Source: an uncultured Lachnospiraceae bacterium | GTDB taxonomy: Bacteria > Bacillota > Clostridia > Lachnospirales > Lachnospiraceae | Assembly: GCA_947626915.1 (NCBI GenBank) | Contig: CANQUA010000004.1 | Coordinates: forward strand, 1 to 64,000 | Reading direction: 5' to 3' | Length of the DNA: 64,000 nt | Shown: positions 48,060 to 57,962 of the stretch, piece after piece | How the letters are laid out: every line of letters begins with the position of its first letter | Position numbering within the stretch: the stretch's first letter is position 1 | The notes under the pieces: model-generated | The model's input: the letters and a program-made list of their open reading frames with translations, nothing else | What the model was told of the DNA's origin: nothing | Databases searched by the model: none | Translations under genes and position numbers: made by a program

Positions 48060-50444
48060 ATGTCGCAGCAGACGGCAGCAAATATCATACAGGGAGAGCA
48101 TTATCGTTTCAGTATCTTAACGGACCGCCTGATCCGCATGGAATACAGCGAGGCGGGCATATTTACGGACCGGGAGACGCAGGTAGTGGTGAACCGCGAT
48201 TTTCCGGCGGCGGCGTTTGAGACGGAGGAAACCGCGGCGTGCCTGCGGATCGAGACGGCGGCGCTGCGTCTGGAATATAATAAGCAGGCATTTTCGCCGG
48301 AAGGACTGCGCATTTCCTTTAAGGGGCCTTATGCGAAATATTCTTCCGGGTGGAAATACGGAGACCGGCCCCGCGATCTGGGCGGCACGGCGCGGACCCT
48401 GGACGGTGCGGACGGAGAGATTCCCCTGGAGCATGGGATCCTTTCCGCCAGGGGCTGGTCGGTTCTGGACGACAGCCGCTCTCTGCTTTTGACGGAAAGC
48501 GGCGGGATCGCGCTGAGAGAGGATCAGGGGGCCGTCGATCTTTATTTCTTCGGTTATGGCAGGGATTACCTGGCATGTCTGGCGGATTTTTACCGTCTGA
48601 CGGGGCCGGTGCCGCTGCTGCCCAGATTTGCGTTTGGCAACTGGTGGAGCCGATATCATCGGTATTCGGAGGAGAGTTATCTGCAGCTGATGGACCGGTT
48701 CCGGCAGGAGGAGATCCCGCTTACGGTGGCGGTCATCGACATGGACTGGCATCTGACCCGGATCGATCCGAAATATGGTTCCGGCTGGACGGGCTATACC
48801 TGGAACCGGGAATTGTTTCCGGAGCCGGAGCGTTTCCTCAGAGCGCTGCATGAGCGCGGCCTGAAAACGACGCTGAACGTGCATCCCGCGGACGGCGTGC
48901 GTGCGTTTGAGGACGCGTATCCTGCGTTTGCGGCCTATATGGGAGTCGATACGGCGCGGGAGGAACCGGTTAAATTTGAGCCCGGCAATGAGCGGTTCAT
49001 GCAGGGCTATTTTGCGTACGTCCATCATCCGCTGGAGGAGCAGGGCGTGGATTTCTGGTGGATCGACTGGCAGCAGGGAACCAATTCCGACGTAAAGGGT
49101 CTGGACCCGCTGTGGATCCTGAATCACAGTCATTTTATGGATTCCCGGAAACGTCATGGGAGAGGGCTGATCTTTTCACGGTACGGCGGGCCGGGGAGCC
49201 ACCGCTATCCGGTCGGCTTCTCCGGAGACACGATCGTCAGCTGGAAAAGTCTGGAGTTCCAGCCCTATTTTACAGCGACGGCATCCAATATCGGCTACGG
49301 CTGGTGGAGCCATGATATCGGCGGCCATATGCGGGGCGTAAGGGATGACGAACTGGCGGTCCGCTGGTTGCAGTTCGGCGCGTTCTCCCCGATTCTGCGG
49401 CTTCACAGCAGCAATGAGATGTTTAACGGGAAAGAACCCTGGCGTTATAATCGGATCGCAGAGGAAGTCATGAAAACCTTTCTGCGGCTGCGCCATCGGA
49501 TGATCCCGTATCTGTATACAATGAACCTGCGGGCGAGCCGGGACGGACAGCCGCTGATCTGGCCGCTGTATTACCGGTACCCGGAGGCTCCGCAGGCTTA
49601 CCGCTATAAAAATGAATATTATTTCGGATCGGAGCTTCTGGTCTGCCCGGTAACCTCTCCCGCGGACCGGCAGTCGAACTGCGCGGTCAGCTGCGGCTGG
49701 CTGCCGGACGGGCTGTGGACCGATTATTTTACGGGAATGGTTTATGACGGGGGCCGGGAAATGGACTTCTGCCGCGGGATCGAATCCCTGCCGGTCTTTT
49801 TGAAAGGCGGCGGGATCCTGGTTCTGGACGGGCGAGCGGCCGGCAATGAGACGGACCTGCCGCAGACCCTGGAGATTGCGGTGAGCGCGGCAGCGGACGG
49901 AAGCTTTACGCTCCGGGAGGACGACGGGGCGGAAGCGGATTACCGGGAGGAGGCCTGGGCCGCCACCGAAATGCGGGTGGAAAGCGGGGAGGATGCGGTA
50001 TTTACCATCGAGCCGCCGGCCGGCAACCTGCGTATTCTTCCGGAAAAGAGAGGTTACATACTGAGGGTATATGGGCTTGCCCATGGGACGGAGCCGCAGA
50101 TCTGTGCGGACGGGGAGCCGCTGGCGGGCTGCATTTGCAAATATGATGAGGAAAAAGGGATTTGGAATCTGACGCTGCCGGAAGTCCGGACCGGGAGCCG
50201 GATCCGCGTATGTCTGCCGGATGCGCATCTTCACGACAACCAGAGAATGGAGCGCATTTTCTCTTATCTGGACCGGACGCAGACAGATTTCGGAACGAAA
50301 TCGGATATCTATCAGATTGCGGAGAAGGCAGAGCAGGGCGTTCCGCTGGCGTACGTTCTGGGCGAACTGCAGCGGCTGAACGTCAGAAAAGAGCTTCTCG
50401 GACCGGTCACGGAGATTCTGCTGGCAAGGGCAGACGGCCGGTGA
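48060..50444 (+). CDS. Glycoside hydrolase family 31 protein
   Basis: VAVIDMDWHLTRIDPKYGSGWTGYTWN, WWIDWQQG, WWSHDIGGHMRG. Confidence 0.93.
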   Translation: MSQQTAANIIQGEHYRFSILTDRLIRMEYSEAGIFTDRETQVVVNRDFPAAAFETEETAACLRIETAALRLEYNKQAFSPEGLRISFKGPYAKYSSGWKYGDRPRDLGGTARTLDGADGEIPLEHGILSARGWSVLDDSRSLLLTESGGIALREDQGAVDLYFFGYGRDYLACLADFYRLTGPVPLLPRFAFGNWWSRYHRYSEESYLQLMDRFRQEEIPLTVAVIDMDWHLTRIDPKYGSGWTGYTWNRELFPEPERFLRALHERGLKTTLNVHPADGVRAFEDAYPAFAAYMGVDTAREEPVKFEPGNERFMQGYFAYVHHPLEEQGVDFWWIDWQQGTNSDVKGLDPLWILNHSHFMDSRKRHGRGLIFSRYGGPGSHRYPVGFSGDTIVSWKSLEFQPYFTATASNIGYGWWSHDIGGHMRGVRDDELAVRWLQFGAFSPILRLHSSNEMFNGKEPWRYNRIAEEVMKTFLRLRHRMIPYLYTMNLRASRDGQPLIWPLYYRYPEAPQAYRYKNEYYFGSELLVCPVTSPADRQSNCAVSCGWLPDGLWTDYFTGMVYDGGREMDFCRGIESLPVFLKGGGILVLDGRAAGNETDLPQTLEIAVSAAADGSFTLREDDGAEADYREEAWAATEMRVESGEDAVFTIEPPAGNLRILPEKRGYILRVYGLAHGTEPQICADGEPLAGCICKYDEEKGIWNLTLPEVRTGSRIRVCLPDAHLHDNQRMERIFSYLDRTQTDFGTKSDIYQIAEKAEQGVPLAYVLGELQRLNVRKELLGPVTEILLARADGR

Positions 50445-50651
50445 CGGGAAAGACTGGCAGACCGGAGGCAGGAGTGCTATTGTCCGCCATAAGGGAAGGA
50501 GCAGACATGTTCTGACAGTCCGGAGTATGAAAATAGCTGCAGCCGCAGTTACGGCAGCTGCTTTCATACTTCTTCAGAAACAGGATGGGGAATCCCTTAC
50601 AGGCTGTAAGGGATATGAACCATAAATACATTGCAGTAGGAGGTTACAAAG

Positions 50652-51173
50652 ATGAACGATGTATTGAAAGCGATCGAGAGACGCAGTTCCACCAGAGGCT
50701 ACAAGGCGGAACGTCCGACGAAGGAAGAGCTGGACAGCCTGATCCTTGCGGGACTGCAGGCCCCGACGGCGGCCAACCGGCAGGAGGTTCACATTTCGGT
50801 TCTGGACGGTTCCGATCCGATCCTGGCGGAGATCGAGGCGGAGCGGACAAAAGGAATGGTTCCGCCCCACAACTTCTATTATGAAGCGCCCGTTGTCATG
50901 GTATTGAGCGGCGACAGCAGCTTCCGCTGGTCGGCGGTGGACGCGGGGATTGCCGTGGAGAATATTTGCCTGGCGGCGGAGGGCCTGGGCCTGGGGAGCC
51001 TGATCATCGGATGTATCCGCGACGCGCTGTCCGGAGAGAAAAAAGAGTATTTCGCGAAAGCGCTCAAGTTCCCGGAAGGTTACGAATATCAGGTTGCGGT
51101 TGCCGTAGGTTACAAGGCGGTTACGAAAGAACCCCATACCTACGACAGGGAAAAGAACGTATCCTGGGTGTAA
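50652..51173 (+). CDS. Nitroreductase family protein
   Basis: AIERRSSTRGYKAERPTKEELDSLILAGLQAPTAANRQ, GLGSLIIGC. Confidence 0.92.
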   Translation: MNDVLKAIERRSSTRGYKAERPTKEELDSLILAGLQAPTAANRQEVHISVLDGSDPILAEIEAERTKGMVPPHNFYYEAPVVMVLSGDSSFRWSAVDAGIAVENICLAAEGLGLGSLIIGCIRDALSGEKKEYFAKALKFPEGYEYQVAVAVGYKAVTKEPHTYDREKNVSWV

Positions 51174-51186
51174 GGAGAACCGCGGC

Positions 51187-51885
51187 ATGATAAATCCCTG
51201 TGCGCCTCTTCTGCCTGCCGAGGTGATCGAGAGGGCGAAGAAACTGAATGTTCCGCTGCTTCTGGACGGCGTAAAGGCCGCGAAGATCGAGATTCCGGGC
51301 GGCGGCTGTATGGATATGCGCATCGGTCCCGTGGAGCGGGGCATGAAGGTTGTGGGGACCGCTCTGACGGTGGAAACGGACAACGGCGATAATTTCCCGA
51401 TCCACGTCGCCAGCTATTGCTTTCAGGCGGACGGTTATGTGATGGTGATCGACGGCAAAGGTTACGAGGGCCGGGCTTATTTCGGCGATCTGATCATGGG
51501 CGCCTGCCAGGCCGCAGGGTTTGCGGGCATGGTTGTCGACGGCTGCACCCGCGACCGGGACGGCAATATCGGACTGGCTTTCCCGGTTTATTCCCGGGGG
51601 TTCATGCCGAGGGGGCCGATCAAGGAGAAGGAAGGCAATATCAACACGCCCATTGTCTGCGGCGGCGTCCGCGTCAATCCCGGCGATCTGGTGGCCGGGG
51701 ATTCCGACGGGGTCTGTGTGATCCCGGCGGAATACATTGAAACGGTGCTTGCGGAAGCCGAGAAAAAGAAAGCCTACGAGGAAAAGCGGGAGGAAATGAT
51801 CGCCGCTTACCGCAAAGCGCGCGCAGAGGGCGGCGAACTGCCCCAGCTGGCGCCTCAGTGGGTGCTGGACATGATGAAAGAATGA
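51187..51885 (+). CDS. RraA family protein
   Basis: GPVERGMKVVGTALTV, GYEGRAYFGDLIMGACQAAGFAGMVVDGCTRD, VNPGDLVAGDSDGVCVIP. Confidence 0.92.
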   Translation: MINPCAPLLPAEVIERAKKLNVPLLLDGVKAAKIEIPGGGCMDMRIGPVERGMKVVGTALTVETDNGDNFPIHVASYCFQADGYVMVIDGKGYEGRAYFGDLIMGACQAAGFAGMVVDGCTRDRDGNIGLAFPVYSRGFMPRGPIKEKEGNINTPIVCGGVRVNPGDLVAGDSDGVCVIPAEYIETVLAEAEKKKAYEEKREEMIAAYRKARAEGGELPQLAPQWVLDMMKE

Positions 51886-52123
51886 GAATGATTCTGCGTA
51901 TCGGAAGGGAGCGCTGCGGGCAGGGGTCTGTCTGGCGGCGCTCTCTTTTGGCGGAAGGCGGCGGGCGGACTGTTACCAAAGAATAGTGAAATGTCAGATT
52001 GTGTATTTACTATTTTTATGGAACCGTGCTAGAATAAACGAAGAGAAACCTCTGACCAAAGCCGCGCGGACGGGAACCGGCGGATGCCGGAACGCAGCCG
52101 GCAGGGAGAAAGGAGCGGGCACT

Positions 52124-53563
52124 GTGAAAACCATAGGGATCGATCTGGGAACGACTACGATCAGCGCGGCCGTTCTGGACTGCGGGCGGAACGCCGTGCT
52201 GGAGTCCCGGACCGTGCCGAACGACAGTTTTATGGAAACGGGGCGGCCCTGGGAACGGATCCAGGATGCGGGGCGGATCGTGGAGAAAGCGGTCTGTCTG
52301 CTGGACGAACTGCTTCGGGACTATCCGGACGCGGCGGCCATCGGGCTGACGGGGCAGATGCACGGCATTTTGTATGCGGATGGCGGCGGAAACAGACTCA
52401 GCCCTTTGTATACCTGGCAGGACCGGCGGTGCGCGCAGAAGGACGCGGACGGCCGGACATTCACGGAATGGCTTCGGACACGGTGCGGGGCCGCGGTTCC
52501 CGCAGGGTATGGTCTGGGCACCCACGCGTGGCTGCATCGGGAGGGCGGCATTCCGGAGGGAGCGGCGTCGCTTTGTACGGCGGCGGATTATCTGGGAATG
52601 GCGCTGACCGGCCGGACGCGCCCGCTTCTCCATACGAGCATGGCGGCCAGCCTTGGATTTTTCCGGGCGGATACGGGCCGGTTCCGGACAGACCTGCTGG
52701 AGGAACTGGGGCTGGATCCCGGGATCCTGCCGGAGGTGACGGACGGACCCGCGGCGCTGGGACATTACCGGGGACGGCCGGTTGCGGCGGCGCTCGGCGA
52801 CAACCAGGCCAGCTTCCTGGGAGCGGCGGGATACGGAGGAGAAGACGTTCTGGTCAATGTGGGCACCGGCGGGCAGATTTCTGTGGCGTCGGACCATTAT
52901 GCAGAGATTGAAGGAATCGAGACGAGGCCCCTGACCGGCGGGCGGTTCTTGCTGGTGGGCGCTTCCCTTTGCGGCGGCCGGGCCTACGCGGTCCTGGAAC
53001 GTTTCTTCCGGAGCTATCTGGCGGCGGCCGGCTGCGGGGAGGAAGAACAGTACGCGGTCATGGGGAAACTGGCTGAGGCGGCGGAGAGGAAGAACCGCGC
53101 AAAACCTGCGGGAGAGACCGGTTTCCCGCGGGAAGGGGCCGGCGCGGAAGGAGCAAACGCTTCCGGCGCAGGGCTGAAGGTCTGCACCGCCTTTTGCGGC
53201 AGCCGTACCGACCCGGACCTGCGGGGCAGCATGACCGGTCTGACCGAGGACAATTTTACGCCGGAAAATCTCATTTACGGGATGCTTTTTGGGATCGCGG
53301 AGGAATTATATCAGATGTACGAACGGGTTCGCCGGGAGACGGGGCTCCGCGCGCGCACGGTGGCCGCGTCAGGCAGCGGCGTGCGGAAAAATCCGGCGCT
53401 CCGGCACATATTGGAAGACCTGTTCGGAGTTCCCCTGCGGCTGACGGAATGTGTGGAGGAGGCGGCCTGCGGGGCGGCTCTGAACGCGGCGGAGCTGGTC
53501 GTGGGCGAAGCGCCGGGAAAGAAAACAGAGACAGCGGGAGGAAACAAGGATGCGGTTTCGTGA
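52124..53563 (+). CDS. FGGY family carbohydrate kinase
   Basis: GIDLGTTTISAAVLD; AIGLTGQMHGILY; ASGSGVRKNPALRHILEDLFG; GTG start with AGGAGCGG SD. Confidence 0.9.
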   Translation: MKTIGIDLGTTTISAAVLDCGRNAVLESRTVPNDSFMETGRPWERIQDAGRIVEKAVCLLDELLRDYPDAAAIGLTGQMHGILYADGGGNRLSPLYTWQDRRCAQKDADGRTFTEWLRTRCGAAVPAGYGLGTHAWLHREGGIPEGAASLCTAADYLGMALTGRTRPLLHTSMAASLGFFRADTGRFRTDLLEELGLDPGILPEVTDGPAALGHYRGRPVAAALGDNQASFLGAAGYGGEDVLVNVGTGGQISVASDHYAEIEGIETRPLTGGRFLLVGASLCGGRAYAVLERFFRSYLAAAGCGEEEQYAVMGKLAEAAERKNRAKPAGETGFPREGAGAEGANASGAGLKVCTAFCGSRTDPDLRGSMTGLTEDNFTPENLIYGMLFGIAEELYQMYERVRRETGLRARTVAASGSGVRKNPALRHILEDLFGVPLRLTECVEEAACGAALNAAELVVGEAPGKKTETAGGNKDAVS

Positions 53564-54224
53564 GCTTGGAAGTGCGGAGGATCTGATTCGACTCGTGCAG
53601 GAGATCGGGTTCCTGCCGTTTTTCATCAATGAGGTTCCCGGCTTTTCCGTGGAGGAATGCTGCCGGAGGGAACTGTGGTTTTCCGATACCCTGGACGGGC
53701 CGTGGGAGTGGAAAGGGCCGATCGCCCGCAGCAAAACCTGCGTCTACGGAAAATTATTTTCGGGCAGGGCAGGGTTTGTCAGCGCGGAATGGCTGCCGGA
53801 TTTCGCCAATTACCGGAGGAACGGATACGATTTTGACGCCAGGTTCGACGATGAGCTGGCTTCCTACAAGGACAAAGGAATCTACGATGTGATCGCGGAA
53901 AACGGTGCGATTCTGAGCAGGACGTTAAAAGAGAAATGCAATTACCGCAAGGGAGGAAATAAAGGCTTCGATACGGTGATCACCCGGCTTCAGATGCAGA
54001 CCTACGTAAGCGTCGCCGATTTTGTCTATATGAAGGACAAGAAGGGAAAGACCTACGGCTGGGGAGTGGCCCAGTACAGCACGCCGGAGGTCATATTCGG
54101 CCGGGAGCTGGTAACCGCCGCCTATCGCCGCGACCCGCTGGAATCGAAAGAGCGGATGCGGGCCCATCTGGCAGGACTTCTGCCGGACGCGGAAGAAAAA
54201 CAGCTTCTGAAATTGCTGGGATAG
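53550..54224 (+). CDS. Conserved protein, possibly AlkZ-related
   Basis: LVQEIGFLPFFINEVPGFSVEECC... DGPWEWKGPI... family recognised only tentatively. Confidence 0.6.
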   Translation: MRFRELGSAEDLIRLVQEIGFLPFFINEVPGFSVEECCRRELWFSDTLDGPWEWKGPIARSKTCVYGKLFSGRAGFVSAEWLPDFANYRRNGYDFDARFDDELASYKDKGIYDVIAENGAILSRTLKEKCNYRKGGNKGFDTVITRLQMQTYVSVADFVYMKDKKGKTYGWGVAQYSTPEVIFGRELVTAAYRRDPLESKERMRAHLAGLLPDAEEKQLLKLLG

Positions 54225-54311
54225 GGACGCCTGGCGGAGAATTTCCCCTTACGATAGGATCGGCGTGCTGCGTAAGCGCAGAAGTGAGCGCAAAAGGCCG
54301 GCAGAAATCAG

Positions 54312-54340
54312 TTGACAAACGCCGCCGTCAATGTTACACT
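54312..54340 (+). promoter_or_regulatory. Promoter of the thi operon
   Basis: TTGACA - 17 nt - TACACT. Confidence 0.75.
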
Positions 54341-54355
54341 TTAGACGAGCCAAAG

Positions 54356-54441
54356 AGCAGGGGAGCTTGTGGGCAGGCTGAGAGGAAGTAATCGAACTTC
54401 GACCCTTAAACCTGACGCGGATAATGCCGCCGTAGGAAGTC
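54356..54441 (+). ncRNA. TPP riboswitch (THI element)
   Basis: GGCTGAGAGGAAG...CTTCGACCCTTAAACCTGACGCGGATAATGCCGCCGTAGGAAG matches the TPP aptamer core. Confidence 0.93.
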
Positions 54442-54462
54442 ATGGAGAGATGGATTTTTACG

Positions 54463-54489
54463 GAGACGCCGCGCAGGCGTCTCTTTTTT
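54463..54489 (+). terminator. Riboswitch-associated intrinsic terminator
   Basis: GAGACGCC gcgca GGCGTCTC TTTTTT. Confidence 0.9.
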
Positions 54490-54584
54490 CCGCGCAAAAG
54501 GCGGCAGAGCGGACCTTTTCATGCGGAGGGAGATGTGGCGGGATTTTGGATGTGATTCCGACGTGAAAGGAGGTAAGGACGGAC

Positions 54585-54760
54585 ATCCCGATGATTCGGG
54601 CGGATGGAGGGGGAGCGCCCTTGATCCTGTAGATGACAGCGATGGGAAGCCGTGTTCCGGCGTGAGAGGAAGCCAGCAAGCTTCGACCGAATTTTCCTGG
54701 GGAGATTGCCCCGTTTTACAGGAGAACGTCGCTGTCTGCTACGCCGTTCTCACTGAATTT
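54585..54760 (+). promoter_or_regulatory. Second structured leader region between the TPP terminator and thiW, class unassigned
   Basis: GATCCTGTAGATGACAGCGATGGGAAGCCG, GTGAGAGGAAGccagcaAGCTTCGACC, CCTGGGGagattGCCCCgttttaCAGG and GAGAACG...CGTTCTC. Confidence 0.4.
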
Positions 54761-54779
54761 GGCAGAGGAGTGTAAGAAA

Positions 54780-55295
54780 ATGAAAAACCAACAAACAAAA
54801 AAGTTAAGCGTTGCGGGTATCCTGTGTGCGGTGGCTGTAGTTGGCAGCCTGTTTTCCGTACCTGTCTTTGGAAGCAAATGTGCGCCGATCCAGCATATGG
54901 TGAATATCCTGTGCGCGGTTACGCTGGGGCCCTGGTACGGCGTCGCTGTGGCGTTTGCGGCCAGCCTGATCCGGAATCTTCTGGGACTTGGCAGTCTTAT
55001 GGCTTTTCCGGGCAGCATGGTGGGCGCGCTTTTTTGCGGCGTCGCCTACTGGCGGACGAAGAACATACCGGCGACGCTGGCGGCGGAGGTTTTCGGAACC
55101 GCGGTACTGGGCGGACTCTGCGCGTATCCCGTGGCGATTTTCCTGATGGGGATGAACGCGGCGGATATCGCGTTTTACGCCTATGTGGTCCCGTTTTTGA
55201 TCTCCACGGCGGGCGGAGCGCTTCTGTCGGCGATCCTTCTGGGAGCGCTTCAGAAAGCGGGACTTTTGAAAACGTTCCAGCTGATGACGGAATAA
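54780..55295 (+). CDS. thiW: ThiW-like ECF transporter S component (thiamine precursor)
   Basis: Hydrophobic S-component profile, downstream of TPP riboswitch and upstream of thiM/thiE/thiD. Confidence 0.88.
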   Translation: MKNQQTKKLSVAGILCAVAVVGSLFSVPVFGSKCAPIQHMVNILCAVTLGPWYGVAVAFAASLIRNLLGLGSLMAFPGSMVGALFCGVAYWRTKNIPATLAAEVFGTAVLGGLCAYPVAIFLMGMNAADIAFYAYVVPFLISTAGGALLSAILLGALQKAGLLKTFQLMTE

Positions 55296-55358
55296 AACGG
55301 ATGAGGGGGAACCGGCGTTTTTTGACCCGGTTCCTCCGGATGACGGAGCGGCGATATT

Positions 55359-56180
55359 ATGTTAGGGGAAATGCTTGAAAATGTGCGGGCGAAACGGCCG
55401 CTGATCCACAGTATCACGAATTACGTGACAGCCAATGACTGCGCCAATGTTCTGCTGGCCTGCGGCGCGTCGCCGGTCATGGCCGACGATGAAAATGAGG
55501 TGGAGGATGTAACCTCTATTTGCAGTGGGTTGTGCATCAACCTGGGTACACTGGACCACAGAAAGGTTACAGCTATGCTGAAAGCCGGAAAGCGCGCCGG
55601 GGAACTGGGACACCCGGTGATTTTGGATCCCGTGGGGGCAGGTTCTTCCCGTTTCCGCACCGAGACAGCCCGGAAGCTTTTGGGGGAAATCGGCTGTTCG
55701 GTGGTCCGGGGCAATGTTTCGGAGATCCGGACGCTGGCTTTGGGCGCGGGCACCACGAAGGGCGTGGACGCGGACCGGGCGGACCGGGTCACTTCGGAAA
55801 ATCTGGAGCGGCTGAGCGAAGTTGTAAAACAATTTGCCGCGGCGGCCAAAACGGTGGCGGTTGCGACCGGGGCCGTCGATCTCGTGTCCGATGGGGACCG
55901 GGTCTGCCGCATTTATAACGGACATTCCATGATGAGCAGCGTGACCGGAACCGGCTGCCAGCTTTCGGTTCTGACGGCGGCGTATGTGGCCGCCAATCCG
56001 GAGCACAGGCTGGAGGCAGCCGCGGCCGCGGTCTGCGCGATGGGTCTCTGCGGGGAAAAAGCTTACGAGCGGATGGAGGCGTCGGACGGAAACGCCAGTT
56101 ACCGCAATTACCTGATCGACGCGGTTTACCGGCTGACGGGAGAGGAACTGGAAAGCGGGGCACGTTATGAAATTCGATAG
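55359..56180 (+). CDS. thiM: Hydroxyethylthiazole kinase
   Basis: HSITNYVTANDCANVLLACGASPVMADDENEVED; SSVTGTGCQLSVLTAAY. Confidence 0.95.
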   Translation: MLGEMLENVRAKRPLIHSITNYVTANDCANVLLACGASPVMADDENEVEDVTSICSGLCINLGTLDHRKVTAMLKAGKRAGELGHPVILDPVGAGSSRFRTETARKLLGEIGCSVVRGNVSEIRTLALGAGTTKGVDADRADRVTSENLERLSEVVKQFAAAAKTVAVATGAVDLVSDGDRVCRIYNGHSMMSSVTGTGCQLSVLTAAYVAANPEHRLEAAAAAVCAMGLCGEKAYERMEASDGNASYRNYLIDAVYRLTGEELESGARYEIR

Positions 56181-56814
56181 GAAAACCTTGCGTCTGTACG
56201 CGGTCACGGACCGCGGGTGGACGGGACGGCAGAGTCTGTATGAGCAGGTAGAATGCGCTTTGAAAGGCGGAGCAACCTGCGTGCAGCTGCGGGAGAAAGA
56301 GTTGGACGAGGCGCATTTTGCCCGGGAGGCCGCAGAACTGCGGGAGCTGTGCCATCGGTACGGCGTGCCGTTTATTGTCAATGATAATGTGGAACTGGCG
56401 CTTTGGTGCGGCGCGGACGGCGTCCATGTGGGACAGAAGGATATGGAGGCGGCGCAGGTGCGCAGGCGGATCGGCCCGGACAGGATCCTGGGCGTCACGG
56501 CCAAGACCGTGGAGCAGGCCCTTCGGGCGGAGGCGGCCGGCGCGGATTATCTGGGCACGGGCGCAATGTTCGGCAGCGCCACGAAAAAAGACGCGGTTCC
56601 GCTTTCCAAAGAAATGCTGCGGCAGATCTGCGGGGCGGTTTCAATCCCGGTCGTGGCGATCGGAGGGATCTGCAGGGAGAATATCATGGAACTGGCCGGG
56701 AGCGGCGCCGCGGGCGTGGCCGTGGTGTCGGGGATCTTTGCGGCGGCGGACATTGAAGCGGAGTGCCGCCTGCTGAGAGAACTGTCGGAGAAGATGAGCG
56801 GCGCAGAAGGGTAA
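56167..56814 (+). CDS. thiE: Thiamine phosphate synthase
   Basis: CVQLREKELDE, VNDNVELALWCGADGVHVGQKDM, GADYLGTGAMFGSATK, VAIGGI. Confidence 0.96.
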   Translation: MKFDRKTLRLYAVTDRGWTGRQSLYEQVECALKGGATCVQLREKELDEAHFAREAAELRELCHRYGVPFIVNDNVELALWCGADGVHVGQKDMEAAQVRRRIGPDRILGVTAKTVEQALRAEAAGADYLGTGAMFGSATKKDAVPLSKEMLRQICGAVSIPVVAIGGICRENIMELAGSGAAGVAVVSGIFAAADIEAECRLLRELSEKMSGAEG

Positions 56815-56969
56815 GGAGAGCGGCCGGCCCGGAGCCGGAGAGTTTTTACGGAGAGGCCGGAAGAACTGACAGAAATGTGCTGATGGAGAATTTTGCGGGA
56901 GAGCGGAAGGTCAGCCCGGAATATTTCGACGCAGGAAACAGCGGGGAGAGCGGCCGGCCCGGAGCCGGA
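56815..56969. repeat. 25-bp perfect direct repeat pair, 130 bp apart, between thiE and thiD
   Basis: GGAGAGCGGCCGGCCCGGAGCCGGA at 56815-56839 and 56945-56969. Confidence 0.9.
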
Positions 56970-56985
56970 TGAAAGGAGAGCAGCG

Positions 56986-57792
56986 ATGAAAACAGCGTTG
57001 ACGATAGCGGGGAGCGATTCCAGCGGGGGAGCCGGGATCCAGGCGGATATCAAGACCATGACGATGAACGGCGTTTTCGCCATGAGCGCGGTCACGGCTC
57101 TGACCGCGCAGAATACCACCGGAGTGTCGGGCATTATGGAAGTAACGCCTGAATTTCTGGGACAGCAGATCGATATGATTTTTACGGATATCCGCCCCGA
57201 TGCGGTGAAGATCGGCATGGTATCCTCCAGCGCCCTGATCCGGGTGATTGCCGGGAAACTCCGCGCTTACGGCGCGTCCAATATCGTTGTGGATCCGGTG
57301 ATGGTCGCCACCAGCGGTTCCAGGCTCATTGCGGAGGAAGCGGTGGAGACGCTGAAACAGGAGCTGCTTCCGCTGGCCCTGGCAGCGACGCCCAATATCC
57401 CGGAGGCGGAAATCCTTTCCGGTATGCCCATCCGGACAGAGGCGGACATGGAAAATGCCGCGCGGAAGATCGGCGGGACTTACGGCTGCGCGGTCCTTTT
57501 GAAGGGCGGCCATCAGGTGAACAATGCCAACGACCTGCTGTATGCGGACGGTGTCTGCCGGTGGTTCTATGGGAGGCGGATCGCCAATTCCAATACCCAT
57601 GGTACCGGCTGTACCCTGTCCAGCGCCATCGCGTCAAATCTGGCGAAAGGTTACAGTTTGCCGGATTCGGTGAAACGGGCCAAAGATTATATATCCGGCG
57701 CACTGGCCGCGATGCTGGATCTGGGACATGGAAGCGGGCCTATGAACCACGCTTTTGGATTGACGGGGGAGTTTGCGGAAGAAGCGGAGTAA
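56986..57792 (+). CDS. thiD: Bifunctional HMP kinase/HMP-P kinase
   Basis: LTIAGSDSSGGAGIQADIKT, MVATSGSRLI, NTHGTGCTLSSAIA. Confidence 0.95.
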   Translation: MKTALTIAGSDSSGGAGIQADIKTMTMNGVFAMSAVTALTAQNTTGVSGIMEVTPEFLGQQIDMIFTDIRPDAVKIGMVSSSALIRVIAGKLRAYGASNIVVDPVMVATSGSRLIAEEAVETLKQELLPLALAATPNIPEAEILSGMPIRTEADMENAARKIGGTYGCAVLLKGGHQVNNANDLLYADGVCRWFYGRRIANSNTHGTGCTLSSAIASNLAKGYSLPDSVKRAKDYISGALAAMLDLGHGSGPMNHAFGLTGEFAEEAE

Positions 57793-57962
57793 ACCTTAAA
57801 CCTTCATTGTAGATAGGTTGCAATAAATGCCGCTGCAGGGTGCGCCGCAGACGCGGGCATCCTCTTTGTTTTTCCGGCTTTCGCGTATGTTTAACAGGGA
57901 CCGGACCGGGAAACAGCCGGCAGCGGCGGATAGTTTGAGAAAAGAAAGGACGCGGGGACTAC

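Noticed and set aside
49176-50567. 463-aa minus ORF opposite GH31
   Set aside because: Shadow ORF; Arg/Pro/Gln-rich composition without motifs
54521-54775. 84-aa ORF upstream of thiW
   Set aside because: Lies in the structured leader, no SD or domain, composition fits noncoding RNA
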